A stretch of DNA of 64,000 nucleotides from an uncultured Phocaeicola sp. (GCA_944320855.1 CALUJF010000011.1:1-64000); one strand, 5' to 3'; positions 42,780 through 52,393 are shown, counted from the stretch's first letter. The notes: generated by a model from the sequence alone, not told the origin. Made by a program: numbers and translations.

Positions 42780-42787
42780 CAAATTTA
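42780..42787 (-). promoter_or_regulatory. Promoter -7 box of the sigma-54 activator gene
   Basis: The minus strand reads TAAATTTG (TAnnTTTG), 18 bp before the ATG at 42761; this supports the shorter start. Confidence 0.55.
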
Positions 42788-42830
42788 CAAAATCTTTGGG
42801 AAGAATGAGTAAATATGGCAGAAAATTACT

Positions 42831-45461
42831 TTAGAACACTGTTCGTATCATTAATCTTATACCCCATTTATTGGCAGTAGGAAGATGATTATAATTCAAA
42901 CGCCTCACATATTCTATATGCAATAGCTTGAATATATTGTGTATTCCGGCCGTTATTTCCACATACGGCACCTTCGGGTCCATCACATAACTTGAATAAA
43001 CATACTTTCCGTTTCTTTCATAATGCCCCGGGAACATCATGAGCATATCATCGTTTCTGTTCTGTTCGATGAAAGGATTATTCTTGTCGGTAAGTGTACC
43101 CCACAGACATTTCACACCGATGAACTCACGCCACTTCAGTTTCTTTATCAGAGGTATGCGGTTGAAGAGTTTTCCCTGCATGTTCCATGACATATCCAGC
43201 GAAGCATAGCGGTCGTTAAGGAACTCCATGTTATTAATCAAGTTGAATGTTCCGTCCTGTATAATGTACGACAAGTTTGCAGCCGGCATTATCAGCAGTG
43301 GGAAAGGAACCTTGTTCCACTGTATTCCACCTTTCAGATGCACATCGAGATTACCCCACGAACTCAACCAGAAACGTTTATATGCAGTGGTCTCTGTCAT
43401 ATTATAAGTATAATCGCTGCCCAAGACACCTTTCAGTCCCACCGTATGCTGCAACGTAAATACAGGAGCATCAAGGTTTACAGGCAATCGTCTTTGCTTG
43501 GTATTGACAAAAGTCTCGCCCGGCGCATATCGGAATGCCAACGATGCTTCAGTCACTGTAATATCGTGTGTGTTGAACGGTGACTTAACCCATTTCTGCC
43601 CGGACACCGTACCATCGGCAATTGCCGTCTGCAAAGCATTCTCGCCTGCCATAGTACGATAGAACAGCTCTCCGCACGGTTCATAATTGGCATATCTCAA
43701 CATGGCTGTGGTCTTGAATCCGAACTCACGCTCACGCTCATACTTAATCGTAGCCTTCCGTTCGTAATTATACTGGTCTACCTGACAAACCTTGAATGCA
43801 GTAAACACATTATCCTTGTCTGCATTTATGAACTTATCAGAAGGAACCATGTTGTCATACTGATATGTAAACGTCATCGAATGTTTTGGATATTCCCTTG
43901 GAAGATATTCCTTCTTATCAAACGAATATTCCAACTCACCCATATATTTAGATTTCCTGTCCTTAAATCCATATGCATAATATCCTTTCAGGAATATATT
44001 AGGGTGCAGATTTGCTGTAGTCTGGGCAGACGCTCTCAATCTCAATCCGTCGATATAGTTAGATGTTATCATCGTATTTATCGGCCCTATATCCACCTTA
44101 CTATCCTTGCTGGTTTCTACATAACTTTCAATTATGGCCTTAAGTCCAAACATTATATACTTAAAACCTTTAATTTTAGCTAAGTCGTCAAGGAAACTAC
44201 CCATCCTTGTTTCAGATTCGGTAAGTTCTTCCTGCCTGTACTTCTTCCAAAACTCATCATCCCGCATCATGGCGTTTACATCCTTTATTTCGGAGCCTTT
44301 TTTCTTGAATAGCTTATCAGGCAATGGTTCAAAAGAGAAATCAAAGTTTCGGGTAGTCCTTCTCACCATATATGAACCAAGAATCTTTTTCAGATATGAT
44401 AATTCACAAAGCATATCATCTTCCATTAAAGACCACTCACCTGTAGGCAATTCTCCGAACTTTTGTTTTATAATCATGTGGTCGACGAAATTTATATCCG
44501 TCTTTTTAGGAAGATTCATCTCGCATTGCTTGACCCTATAAGTAGAGTCTGCCAGAATATAAAGATGTCCTGTGAAACCAAAATCCTGAGAATTGTTAGG
44601 AACAAATGTCAGATGGAAGCATTTATCTTTCTCCACATAAACAGTATCCATTATGTAATACTTGTAAAACCTGATTCCGGCATCTGACACAGGGCTGTCA
44701 AACGGATACTGGAGGAATCTGAAACGGTCTTCATAGATATCTATATCCTGAAAGACATCTTTCAATACCGTTGTAAGCATATCTCCCGTACTGAACAATT
44801 CATTTATTCCTCTGGAATCAATACCCTGTATTATAGTTTTCTCAGAACGAGGTTCCTTTCTGTATATTTTCTGGGACACAGTTTCATCAACAGAAACCGG
44901 CAATATACGTTTCTGTGTGACATCACATATTTCCACCTGATCTCTCAGGAAAGGATATTTCTTGAAAAGCCATGATTCTCTCAACGAATCAGGCGTTATG
45001 TCATTTACAGCTAAAGTTATTTTCTGATACTTGTTATAAAAATAATAATCTTTGTTTTCAAGATTTGTCCTCTGCTTAGAAGCTATTACCTTTTTCATCA
45101 GTTCTACAGCAGGATTATTCTTCCTCGAATACTTTTCCTTACGCGGCTTAACCACGACTTCGTCAAGTACCAGTTCCGACTTCATGCTCACATTCAATTC
45201 TCTCGTCTTTGAAGAAACTGTAATATCCTGCCTTGTATAACCAACCATAGAGAATGTCAACTTATTCCATCCTTCATGATAAGGAATAGAATACTTGCCA
45301 TCTATATCGGTAATAGTACCCACTCCTTTACCGTCATAATATATATTCAAATATGGAATGGGGTCACCCGTATCAGAATCTATAACAACACCATGAATCT
45401 GGGCATACAATCCTAATGTCCAAATCCATAACGCCATTAATGTAACCAATCTTTTTACCAT
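42831..45461 (-). CDS. DUF5686 outer-membrane protein with carboxypeptidase-like regulatory domain
   Basis: This is an 876-residue protein. The start at 45461 gives a signal peptide ending L-Y-A-Q; an ATG 12 codons upstream is possible. The N-terminal carboxypeptidase-regulatory-like (CarboxypepD_reg) domain (G-V-V-I-D-S-D-T-G-D-P-I-P) is followed by the DUF5686 region with alternating aromatic residues typical of a beta-barrel, ending in F. It probably sits in the outer membrane; function unknown. It is transcribed alone, with promoter-like sequence upstream. Confidence 0.92.
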   Translation of the reverse strand: MVKRLVTLMALWIWTLGLYAQIHGVVIDSDTGDPIPYLNIYYDGKGVGTITDIDGKYSIPYHEGWNKLTFSMVGYTRQDITVSSKTRELNVSMKSELVLDEVVVKPRKEKYSRKNNPAVELMKKVIASKQRTNLENKDYYFYNKYQKITLAVNDITPDSLRESWLFKKYPFLRDQVEICDVTQKRILPVSVDETVSQKIYRKEPRSEKTIIQGIDSRGINELFSTGDMLTTVLKDVFQDIDIYEDRFRFLQYPFDSPVSDAGIRFYKYYIMDTVYVEKDKCFHLTFVPNNSQDFGFTGHLYILADSTYRVKQCEMNLPKKTDINFVDHMIIKQKFGELPTGEWSLMEDDMLCELSYLKKILGSYMVRRTTRNFDFSFEPLPDKLFKKKGSEIKDVNAMMRDDEFWKKYRQEELTESETRMGSFLDDLAKIKGFKYIMFGLKAIIESYVETSKDSKVDIGPINTMITSNYIDGLRLRASAQTTANLHPNIFLKGYYAYGFKDRKSKYMGELEYSFDKKEYLPREYPKHSMTFTYQYDNMVPSDKFINADKDNVFTAFKVCQVDQYNYERKATIKYEREREFGFKTTAMLRYANYEPCGELFYRTMAGENALQTAIADGTVSGQKWVKSPFNTHDITVTEASLAFRYAPGETFVNTKQRRLPVNLDAPVFTLQHTVGLKGVLGSDYTYNMTETTAYKRFWLSSWGNLDVHLKGGIQWNKVPFPLLIMPAANLSYIIQDGTFNLINNMEFLNDRYASLDMSWNMQGKLFNRIPLIKKLKWREFIGVKCLWGTLTDKNNPFIEQNRNDDMLMMFPGHYERNGKYVYSSYVMDPKVPYVEITAGIHNIFKLLHIEYVRRLNYNHLPTANKWGIRLMIRTVF

Positions 45462-45555
45462 ATTTTTCAATATATTTTCTTTCAATTTATTTACCATATT
45501 CTACAAAGTAGAAATACGGATACACATAAGCCAATCCTGTTTTATTTAAAATATT

Positions 45556-46245
45556 TTACTCCTGCCTTGGTTTTAAAGGGTCCTGAACAGATAATATGCG
45601 TCTGTCTTTATTAAACTGTATAAAATAAGCAATAAACAAGAATACGGCAATAGCCAAACCAACAATATCATACAATCCGAGATGTTGACCGTAAACATCT
45701 ACACTTATTTCATTCCAAGGAGTATACATGCATATAGTGTTTATAAGTATGATAACCAATCTGAACTCCGTAGGGCCGAAAGAACTATAAGTCAGACGGA
45801 ACTCACCCTTTATTATAGTAACAATATATGTATATACAGACAATACCAGATAACCAGCCAGAACCAACAACGCAACATCAAGCCTGAACATTGGTGACAG
45901 ACCTGCACCTACACACATTATACATATAGTAACAGCGTCAAGCGAATGATCTATAAAAAATCCATATACAGGTCGTTGCTGGTTGCGTACACGTGCCAGT
46001 GTTCCGTCAAGACTGTCTCCATACCAGTTTAATACCATTCCAAATGAAGCCAGCCACAAATACATTATGTTTTTTGCAGCCAGAACGCAACCCAAAGCAT
46101 ATACAAGAGCACCTAAGACTCCCATATATGTCAGAAAATCAGATGTCACCCATTTAGGCTGACGCTGTGCCAACCATACCAAAGCTACTTTTTCAGCTCT
46201 ATTAAGTATTGATGTCTGAATTCTTTTTGACTCTTCCTTTCCCAT
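45556..46245 (-). CDS. CDP-alcohol phosphatidyltransferase family membrane enzyme
   Basis: This 229-residue membrane enzyme transfers a phospho-alcohol between a CDP-activated donor and an acceptor alcohol. The catalytic signature D-S-L-D-G-T-L-A-R, then G-F-F-I-D-H-S-L-D, matches the family (four aspartates all present). About six membrane helices are visible. The substrate (phospholipid or related compound) is not clear. The next gene upstream, a flippase-like protein, starts 114 bp away. Confidence 0.93.
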   Translation of the reverse strand: MGKEESKRIQTSILNRAEKVALVWLAQRQPKWVTSDFLTYMGVLGALVYALGCVLAAKNIMYLWLASFGMVLNWYGDSLDGTLARVRNQQRPVYGFFIDHSLDAVTICIMCVGAGLSPMFRLDVALLVLAGYLVLSVYTYIVTIIKGEFRLTYSSFGPTEFRLVIILINTICMYTPWNEISVDVYGQHLGLYDIVGLAIAVFLFIAYFIQFNKDRRILSVQDPLKPRQE

Positions 46246-46359
46246 ACCACTCTCTTTACTATTTATCCGATTATTATATTATTAAACACAACATATAGAC
46301 TTATGTTCAGAATCATGGAGCTTTTTTACTGCAGAACCCCTATCCTAAACTACTATAAG

Positions 46360-47352
46360 CTATTTATTACCTATTTTCATCAATGCTATACCTATAACAA
46401 TGCATACCACTTCCCTGATTCTTATCAGCAATGCCATAAACACGCCGTATGAATATGGAATGGAAAGCAGAGCCACCGACATTACAAACCCACCCTCGCG
46501 AGCACCCAACTGCATAGGCGAGAAGAACATCAGATTGGCAAACAAAGACGTAAATGCTAAAATCAATATACTGTCAAAGAAACTTGCATCAGCAGAAAAT
46601 ATATACAGGATGATATATACCTCAAGGCATGACACCACCCTCGCTATAAATTCCAGCGACAATGAAGTAAAGAAAGTATATTTGTTGTTTCTATACAAAT
46701 CCTTTATCTGATTGTCTATCTGTACAAAAGTTTCTTCTTTTTTCTCTATTAGCCTGGTTATTTTATTTTTTATAAACGGCATGCGTTGCAAAAAACGCAT
46801 CAGTTTCATAACCATACCTGAGCGATAGCCTTTTATGAAGAAATATATTCCTATCATACAGGCCACAACAAAGATACTCATGATTATAGCATAAGTTCTG
46901 TTTATCTGGTCAAAATACGACAGTATATATATCAATAATGAGAAAAGCCAAAAGCAGAAATGAGAGAAAATGTGCATCATGACATATAATATCACACTCG
47001 ATGATGCCTTCTCTATTCCGACATATGGTTTAAGCTCCATTATTCTGTAAGGCTCTCCACCCATAAGTCCTACAGGAGTTGTAGAATTAAGCGCAAATCC
47101 GGTAATGGTATATTTGAACACCTTCATAAAAGGTACCTTTACACCGTTCAGCCCGTTACAGATAATCGCATACCATGCTCCGGCATTTATAGCATATATG
47201 AACATCCATAACAGAAGTAGAACCGGAAACCACAAACCTGCCTTTCTCAGACATGACACCACATCATCGTATGTCATATCCATACCGAAAAGCATTATTA
47301 CTACAGCTATAACCCCTATTACGAAGAAAATATTCCTGAACTTATTCTTCAT
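46360..47352 (-). CDS. Flippase-like membrane protein (lysylphosphatidylglycerol synthetase TM region)
   Basis: This is a 330-residue integral membrane protein of the UPF0104/LPG synthetase N-terminal region family (about eight helices). The conserved loop N-S-T-T-P-V-G-L-M-G-G-E-P is near residue 89, and Q-L-G-A-R-E-G-G-F near 285. These proteins are thought to move lipids across the membrane. ATG at 47352 preferred over an upstream TTG; either start overlaps the pdxA end. Only the transmembrane part is present, without the aminoacyl-transferase domain. Confidence 0.92.
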   Translation of the reverse strand: MKNKFRNIFFVIGVIAVVIMLFGMDMTYDDVVSCLRKAGLWFPVLLLLWMFIYAINAGAWYAIICNGLNGVKVPFMKVFKYTITGFALNSTTPVGLMGGEPYRIMELKPYVGIEKASSSVILYVMMHIFSHFCFWLFSLLIYILSYFDQINRTYAIIMSIFVVACMIGIYFFIKGYRSGMVMKLMRFLQRMPFIKNKITRLIEKKEETFVQIDNQIKDLYRNNKYTFFTSLSLEFIARVVSCLEVYIILYIFSADASFFDSILILAFTSLFANLMFFSPMQLGAREGGFVMSVALLSIPYSYGVFMALLIRIREVVCIVIGIALMKIGNK

Positions 47353-48436
47353 ATTCAGCGTCAAGTTTCAGTTTGTCGCTGTCGTCACGCTTCTCATAAT
47401 ACTGTTTACGAAGCGGATGCGCACTTATTTCCTTCTCCATACATCTGTTGCGGAACACATCAATAGCCACATAGATAGCCTGACGGAAAGAATCCTCCGA
47501 TGCTATTCCCTGTCCGGCTATATCGTACGCCGTGCCATGCGCAGGAGAAGTTCTCACGATAGGCAAACCGGCTGTGTAATTCACTCCTTCGTCCATGGCA
47601 AGAGCCTTGAAAGGAGCCAGACCCTGATCGTGGTACATAGCCATGATTCCGTCAAAATGAGTAAAATTGCCTGAGCCCATGAACCCGTCGGCAGGATAAG
47701 GTCCGAAACACTGTATTCCTTTTGCTTTCAGTTCATTCATAGCCGGAATTATCACATCCTGTTCCTCTGTTCCGAGAAGTCCGTTATCGCCTGCATGAGG
47801 ATTTAATGAAAAGACAGCTATACGCGGACATCCTATTCCGAAATCCTGTTTCAAAGACTTGTGGAATATCTCTATCTTCTCTTCTATCAGTTCCTTTGTC
47901 AGAATAGAAGGAATATCCCTTACCGGCACATGACCTGTGACAAGTGCTACTCTGAAATCATTCTTCATAAGAATCATCAGAGATTTGTTTCCCTCGCCTA
48001 CACGCTCTTCTATGTACTCGGTATGTCCCGGAAAATGGAATGCGTCCGACTGTATGGTATGCTTGTTTATCGGAGCTGTAACCAGAACGTCTATTCCGCC
48101 TTCACGATAATCGGCCAAAGCTCTTTCCAAAGCATCAAGAGCAGCCTTTCCGGCCTCTGCAGTCGGCTTGCCAAGTTCCACCTTAAGTTCTTCGGCAGTA
48201 CAGTTAAGGACATTCAGTCTTCCGTCCTGTATTTCCCTTGCAGAGTTAATAATACTGAAGTTGGCGGAAATATCCATCGCCTTGCGATGATAGGCCGCGA
48301 CCTTTGGCGAACCGTACACCACAGGTGTACACAACTCCATCATTTCCGGTTCGGCAAAAGTTTTCAGTATAACCTCATAACCTACTCCGTTAATGTCACC
48401 GTGGGTGATTCCCACTCTTATTTTTCGTCTTTCCAT
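47342..48436 (-). CDS. pdxA: 4-hydroxythreonine-4-phosphate dehydrogenase
   Basis: This 364-residue enzyme of the DXP-dependent vitamin B6 pathway oxidises 4-phosphohydroxy-L-threonine with NAD. Family features include I-T-H-G-D-I-N-G-V-G-Y-E near the start and T-A-P-I-N-K around residue 120. The metal histidine lies in F-P-G-H-T-E-Y; L-N-P-H-A-G-D follows near 210, and Y-H-D-Q-G-L-A-P near 270. Full length. The downstream gene (flippase-like) overlaps it. Confidence 0.97.
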   Translation of the reverse strand: MERRKIRVGITHGDINGVGYEVILKTFAEPEMMELCTPVVYGSPKVAAYHRKAMDISANFSIINSAREIQDGRLNVLNCTAEELKVELGKPTAEAGKAALDALERALADYREGGIDVLVTAPINKHTIQSDAFHFPGHTEYIEERVGEGNKSLMILMKNDFRVALVTGHVPVRDIPSILTKELIEEKIEIFHKSLKQDFGIGCPRIAVFSLNPHAGDNGLLGTEEQDVIIPAMNELKAKGIQCFGPYPADGFMGSGNFTHFDGIMAMYHDQGLAPFKALAMDEGVNYTAGLPIVRTSPAHGTAYDIAGQGIASEDSFRQAIYVAIDVFRNRCMEKEISAHPLRKQYYEKRDDSDKLKLDAEYEE

Positions 48437-48467
48437 GTCAATACTTATATATATTGTAATGTATAAT

Positions 48468-49523
48468 TTATTTTATTGAGTCGCCCGTAATAGTAATCTC
48501 AGTTACTCCGGCACCTACAGGTAATTCAAATACCTCTTTCTGTGTAGGGAGCTTAAGAGTATAAAGACTCGCTTCAAGCTTACGCATCAGGTCGCGTTTC
48601 AGTTTTCCCGGATTATAGACAAAAGCCTCAACCACAATCACTCTGGCGTTTGCCCTGTCAACCCGGACATGCGACACGAAAGGACCTCCCATCGCATCGT
48701 TCCTCATCTCCCACAGACCTCTTGCCTCGAATGCATAATCGCCTTTTACTGCAATATTCTTTACATCGACAAATATAGAATCCGCCGTTTCCATATACAT
48801 TCCTTCCATAGAGCCGGGGATATTGATTTTCATCACAGAATCGCGCTTATTAATGAAAAATTCCTTTGTAAATGTATTATTGTCCCTGAACGGATATGAG
48901 TACATCACAAAGTTCATGTCATTCAGATTGGAAGATGCCCAGAAGAAATCCTTGCCTTCCTTGAATGAATTAAGCTCGTTTGGCAACCAGATATCACAAT
49001 CGAACAGACTTCCCACCTTTGCCGAAATAGCTCCGTTATGCTTTTCGCGCAGCAGATTTATCTGACGGTTCATCTCCGCACGGGTGAAGAAATCCACTAT
49101 CACCTGTCCGTGCTTGCTCAGATATTCAGCAAATTCCTCCTGACTTGGCGACTGTATGGTCATTATCATCTGTGGAGAAGCATAGGCATCGCGTGTATAT
49201 TTAAACTTGGTCTGAGTATAGATATCCTGGATATCCGCTATTATGATATTTCTGAAAATACGCATAACACGGTCAAAATGAGCAGGACGTATACGTGAAA
49301 TCCTGAACGAGCGTTCAGCCTGCGGCAATCCCGGCACATCGGTGTCAAGTACATGATATAGCGCACTGTCCGGACTCATCCAGCAGTTATCATCGGCCAC
49401 AACCAGCACTTCGTAAGGTCTTCCACTTGAAACAGGTGTAATGATACTCTTTCCATTGTTACGGCATGAGGCCAGCACAACAGCCAACATTACAAAGCTA
49501 AAATAAAAAGCAATACGTTTCAT
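48468..49523 (-). CDS. DUF4837 family lipoprotein
   Basis: This is a 351-residue lipoprotein (lipobox L-A-S-C, cysteine at 20) of the DUF4837 family common in Bacteroidetes. Recognisable segments: Y-E-V-L-V-V-A-D-D near residue 37, I-A-D-I-Q-D-I-Y near 95, and W-E-M-R-N-D-A-M-G-G-P-F-V near 270. Function unknown; envelope location. It lies 12 bp downstream of rlmN and 31 bp upstream of pdxA, probably one operon. Confidence 0.93.
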   Translation of the reverse strand: MKRIAFYFSFVMLAVVLASCRNNGKSIITPVSSGRPYEVLVVADDNCWMSPDSALYHVLDTDVPGLPQAERSFRISRIRPAHFDRVMRIFRNIIIADIQDIYTQTKFKYTRDAYASPQMIMTIQSPSQEEFAEYLSKHGQVIVDFFTRAEMNRQINLLREKHNGAISAKVGSLFDCDIWLPNELNSFKEGKDFFWASSNLNDMNFVMYSYPFRDNNTFTKEFFINKRDSVMKINIPGSMEGMYMETADSIFVDVKNIAVKGDYAFEARGLWEMRNDAMGGPFVSHVRVDRANARVIVVEAFVYNPGKLKRDLMRKLEASLYTLKLPTQKEVFELPVGAGVTEITITGDSIK

Positions 49524-49535
49524 ATTTTCAATATG

Positions 49536-50591
49536 TTATTGGTTTACACTTTCTTTTTTCTCAGCCTGCTGCTTCGCAGTGGAAAGCATGCCGCAAGCAG
49601 CAAAGATGTCTTCTCCTCTGGAAGCTCTTATAGTTGCAAACACACCGTGCTGAGTAAGATAATCACGGAATTCCACCATCGAGTCCATATCCGTACCCTC
49701 AAGGTCTACGTTCGGTATAGCATGAAAACGTATAAGATTCATCCTGCAGTCAAGCCCTTTCAGAATATTGACGAGTTCCTTTGCATATATAAGGCTGTCA
49801 TTTACCCCCTTGAACACAATATATTCAAATGAAAGGCGCCTCTGCTTGCTGAAATCATAACGTTTCAGTATTTCAATGATTTCCATGATAGAGAAAGCCT
49901 TCTCGGCAGGCATGAGTTCACGTCTTTGTGCCGGGAACGGCGAATGCAGACTTACTGCCAGATGGCAGTCGCTCTCTTCGAGAAATCTCTCCAGTCCTTT
50001 TTTCAGACCTACGGTAGATACCGTTATTCTCTTCGGACTCCACGCATATCCATAATCGGCAGTTAGTATTTCCAAAGCCCTAAGCACTTCATCCAGATTG
50101 TCAAACGGCTCACCCATTCCCATAAAGACAACGTTTGTCAGTGTATCTCTCTCAGGAATAGAATAAATCTGATTAAGTATTTGTGCAGCAGTCAGACTGT
50201 TGGCATATCCCTGCTTTCCGGTCATGCAGAACTTACAGTTCATCTTGCATCCCACTTGCGACGACACACACAATGTCGCCCTGTCATCGTCAGGTATATA
50301 TACAGCCTCAATATAATCATTTTCCGGGGTACGGAACAAATATTTCACAGTTCCATCTACTGAGCGCATTTCGTGCACCGGAGGAGTAGCTCCGACCTCA
50401 TATTTCCGCGACAAAAGTTCACGGTTTTTCAGTGATAAGTTTGTCATTTCATCAATAGAAGAAACTTTCTTTTCGTATAACCACGAAGCAATCTGTTTTG
50501 CAGTAAACTTAGGCATACCCAAATCTAAAACCATAGACTGGAGTTCGTCCAAAGTCTTACCCAAAAGTGGTGATTTTATGTCAGTCATCAT
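49536..50591 (-). CDS. rlmN: 23S rRNA/tRNA adenine C2-methyltransferase
   Basis: This 351-residue radical-SAM enzyme methylates A2503 of 23S rRNA and A37 of some tRNAs. The cluster-binding motif C-K-F-C-M-T-G is near residue 118, and G-M-G-E-P-F near 160. The catalytic cysteine near the C-terminus sits in F-A-A-C-G-M-L. Full length. Start ATGATG at 50591/50588, with a TACCTTTG -7 box at 50614-50621. Confidence 0.97.
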   Translation of the reverse strand: MMTDIKSPLLGKTLDELQSMVLDLGMPKFTAKQIASWLYEKKVSSIDEMTNLSLKNRELLSRKYEVGATPPVHEMRSVDGTVKYLFRTPENDYIEAVYIPDDDRATLCVSSQVGCKMNCKFCMTGKQGYANSLTAAQILNQIYSIPERDTLTNVVFMGMGEPFDNLDEVLRALEILTADYGYAWSPKRITVSTVGLKKGLERFLEESDCHLAVSLHSPFPAQRRELMPAEKAFSIMEIIEILKRYDFSKQRRLSFEYIVFKGVNDSLIYAKELVNILKGLDCRMNLIRFHAIPNVDLEGTDMDSMVEFRDYLTQHGVFATIRASRGEDIFAACGMLSTAKQQAEKKESVNQ

Positions 50592-50613
50592 TCAGTTATA
50601 TACAGTTATTTCG

Positions 50614-50621
50614 CAAAGGTA
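50614..50621 (-). promoter_or_regulatory. rlmN promoter -7 box
   Basis: The minus strand reads TACCTTTG (TAnnTTTG), 23 bp before the first ATG of rlmN. Confidence 0.65.
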
Positions 50622-50659
50622 GCTAAAAAATAGGATAAAACATCTATTATTACCCAAAT

Positions 50660-50714
50660 AATGACCACTTTCCGACGTAAAGGACAATATTATCCGACGA
50701 ATTGACCATTAAAC
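50660..50714 (-). repeat. Degenerate 22-bp-periodic units
   Basis: On the minus strand, CGTCGGA recurs 22 bp apart and GGTC recurs 44 bp apart, with GTCC between. This looks like a decayed version of the neighbouring 11-bp arrays. Confidence 0.5.
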
Positions 50715-50792
50715 CGGATTTAATACGTGAAATAAATAAAGGAACAAGTTATATTACAAGGCCTAAACACTATTTGAATACCATTTAACGCA

Positions 50793-50836
50793 GTTCACTA
50801 ACTGTCCATTAGGTGTTTACCGACCGTATTACAAAC
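50793..50836 (+). repeat. Four 11-bp units, plus orientation
   Basis: 11-mers start at 50793, 50804, 50815 and 50826 (GTTCACTAACT, GTCCATTAGGT, GTTTACCGACC, GTATTACAAAC). Confidence 0.82.
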
Positions 50837-50912
50837 GATAATTATCATCGCGTTAAAAACACCCTCCAACTACCGTCTTTCTCCCCACTTTGGCATAATT
50901 TTCAAATCTTTT

Positions 50913-50967
50913 TTTCAGCGAACGGCCAGTGAACAATCAACGAACGACTGCTGAACAATCAGTAAAC
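50913..50967 (-). repeat. Five 11-bp units, minus orientation
   Basis: Read on the minus strand from 50967: GTTTACTGATT, GTTCAGCAGTC, GTTCGTTGATT, GTTCACTGGCC, GTTCGCTGAAA, with no gaps. Confidence 0.85.
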
Positions 50968-51020
50968 ACGTCACCTTATTGTCTTTTCCTGATTTGGGTA
51001 GACTGTTATAATCAAATCCT

Positions 51021-51064
51021 GTTCACTCAATGTTCACTAACCGTTCGTTATGCGTTTACTGACC
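51021..51064 (+). repeat. Four 11-bp units, plus orientation
   Basis: 11-mers start at 51021, 51032, 51043 and 51054 (GTTCACTCAAT, GTTCACTAACC, GTTCGTTATGC, GTTTACTGACC). With the minus array they diverge from a 53-bp spacer. Confidence 0.85.
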
Positions 51065-51171
51065 GATATTGCAAACCCTTTGCAAAAGGTCTTAAACAGG
51101 TTTGCAAAACGTATCCATTCATACTCTTTTTACCAATGTAGCTTTGTCAGCCATAACATAAAAATTATGAA

Positions 51172-52392
51172 TTATTTTTCGTGACTCAATATTTTTCCTA
51201 AATGATATTCCACAACCCCTTCATTATAAGCAATATCCAATACTTGAACGAGTGCACTTTCCCTATTCTTTCTATATCCTACAAACAAGCGTAAAGCATC
51301 ATATCTTCGTAAATATCGTTTACCGTCAGCTTCATCTATATAGGTATATTTGTTTAAAGTTGTTTGTTTTAATTCCCGATATTCCGTTTTCTTTTCTCCT
51401 TTTATAATCTGGTCAAAGAAAACTTTCTTTATGTTCAGGTTTAACACCTTCATTCCTGTTGTATCATAATTTGATACTTTCTTTACATTTCTTTTTTCCA
51501 GACATTCCATTTGAGTATTATAAGTATAATCAATTATACTTCCATCCATTATTTTTTCTATGACAGTATTTATTACATGTAATGGTACTATAAACCACTC
51601 TTTAGGTTTATGTATTTCTCCGTTGTTGTCTGTTACACTTATCTGTAAGTTTACCGCATTGAAAAGCTGATGTATTATAGTTTCAAAGATATGTGAGTTC
51701 ATGTTCACAATCTTATAGGTTTCTATAATTTCAACCGGTGCCATAAGGTATGTCGGCTCTTTCTCTGCATTGGCAATACGTTCTTCTACTGATGTCGTTG
51801 AAAAACCTATTTTGTAAAGATTATTCAGTTCTTTTATTGAAGGATTATTTGATAAAGAACGGAGTACATAAATATATCCGGTTACTTTATCTGTACTTTT
51901 AATATCTGATTCTTTGAAGAACTTTTTATGAGTTTCCTCTTGTGGTTCTGTGATTGCATAACCATTCTCCATTACATTTTTACGTAATGTTTGAAGAAGA
52001 ATATCAGATTCTGTTCCATTCTCATAAATACACCTTGTTCTGCCGTCATACCTTTTATTCTGTATATTCCATTGTTTTTCTTCCATTTTATCAAGGTATA
52101 ACATCTGTCCGTCAATAATGAAATATTGTCCTACTTCAATACTCTCTGTTTTAGATAACTTGACAAGGCTTCTTATACCTTTTCTGAGGTTTTCATGAAC
52201 CTTCTCAAATAGAGGCTGATATTTGTAAAAATCTTCACAAGGCTTTCTTTGAGCTACATAGTCAGCTTTGCTTCTCTTTTTCTCAATAACCTTCTTCATA
52301 TCTTCAGGTATTTCAAAAAGAGAACGCTCCTTTTCAGTCATTTCTAATAAAGGGTCATTCAATATATCTTCCAGTTCTTTATCAATATCCAT
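51172..52392 (-). CDS. GIY-YIG (T5orf172-type) protein with C-terminal ASCH domain
   Basis: This is a 406-residue protein. The N-terminus has a short peptide K-E-L-E-D-I-L-N-D-P-L-L that recurs in the small upstream neighbour. Residues about 170-245 form a GIY-YIG-like nuclease or DNA-binding domain (G-Y-I-Y-V-L-R-S, L-Y-K-I-G-F-S, then E-T-I-I-H near the catalytic glutamate position). From about 312 an ASCH domain follows (M-K-V-L-N-L-N-I-K-K-V, G-E-K-K-T-E-Y-R-E). ASCH domains bind nucleic acid or modified bases. It is the last gene of the island operon, 1 bp after the small gene, and could be the nuclease of the system. Confidence 0.85.
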   Translation of the reverse strand: MDIDKELEDILNDPLLEMTEKERSLFEIPEDMKKVIEKKRSKADYVAQRKPCEDFYKYQPLFEKVHENLRKGIRSLVKLSKTESIEVGQYFIIDGQMLYLDKMEEKQWNIQNKRYDGRTRCIYENGTESDILLQTLRKNVMENGYAITEPQEETHKKFFKESDIKSTDKVTGYIYVLRSLSNNPSIKELNNLYKIGFSTTSVEERIANAEKEPTYLMAPVEIIETYKIVNMNSHIFETIIHQLFNAVNLQISVTDNNGEIHKPKEWFIVPLHVINTVIEKIMDGSIIDYTYNTQMECLEKRNVKKVSNYDTTGMKVLNLNIKKVFFDQIIKGEKKTEYRELKQTTLNKYTYIDEADGKRYLRRYDALRLFVGYRKNRESALVQVLDIAYNEGVVEYHLGKILSHEK

Positions 52393-52393
52393 A

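Larger units (their letters stand above)
50592..51171. other. Intergenic region rich in 11-bp iterated units
   Basis: These 580 bp contain no gene I can support. They hold the rlmN promoter (-7 at 50614-50621), a degenerate 22-bp-periodic array (50660-50714) and three ordered 11-bp arrays (50793-50836, 50913-50967, 51021-51064) in alternating orientation. The region forms the left edge of the defence-type island. Confidence 0.75.

Noticed and set aside
41433..42782. Longer TTG start of the sigma-54 activator
   Set aside because: The TTG overlaps the -7 box (42780-42787), so it would be upstream of the transcript start.
50929..51141. Plus-strand 70-residue frame across the 11-bp arrays
   Set aside because: It arises from the iterated units themselves (11 bp is not a multiple of 3, so the frame shifts through all phases) and has no protein-like pattern.
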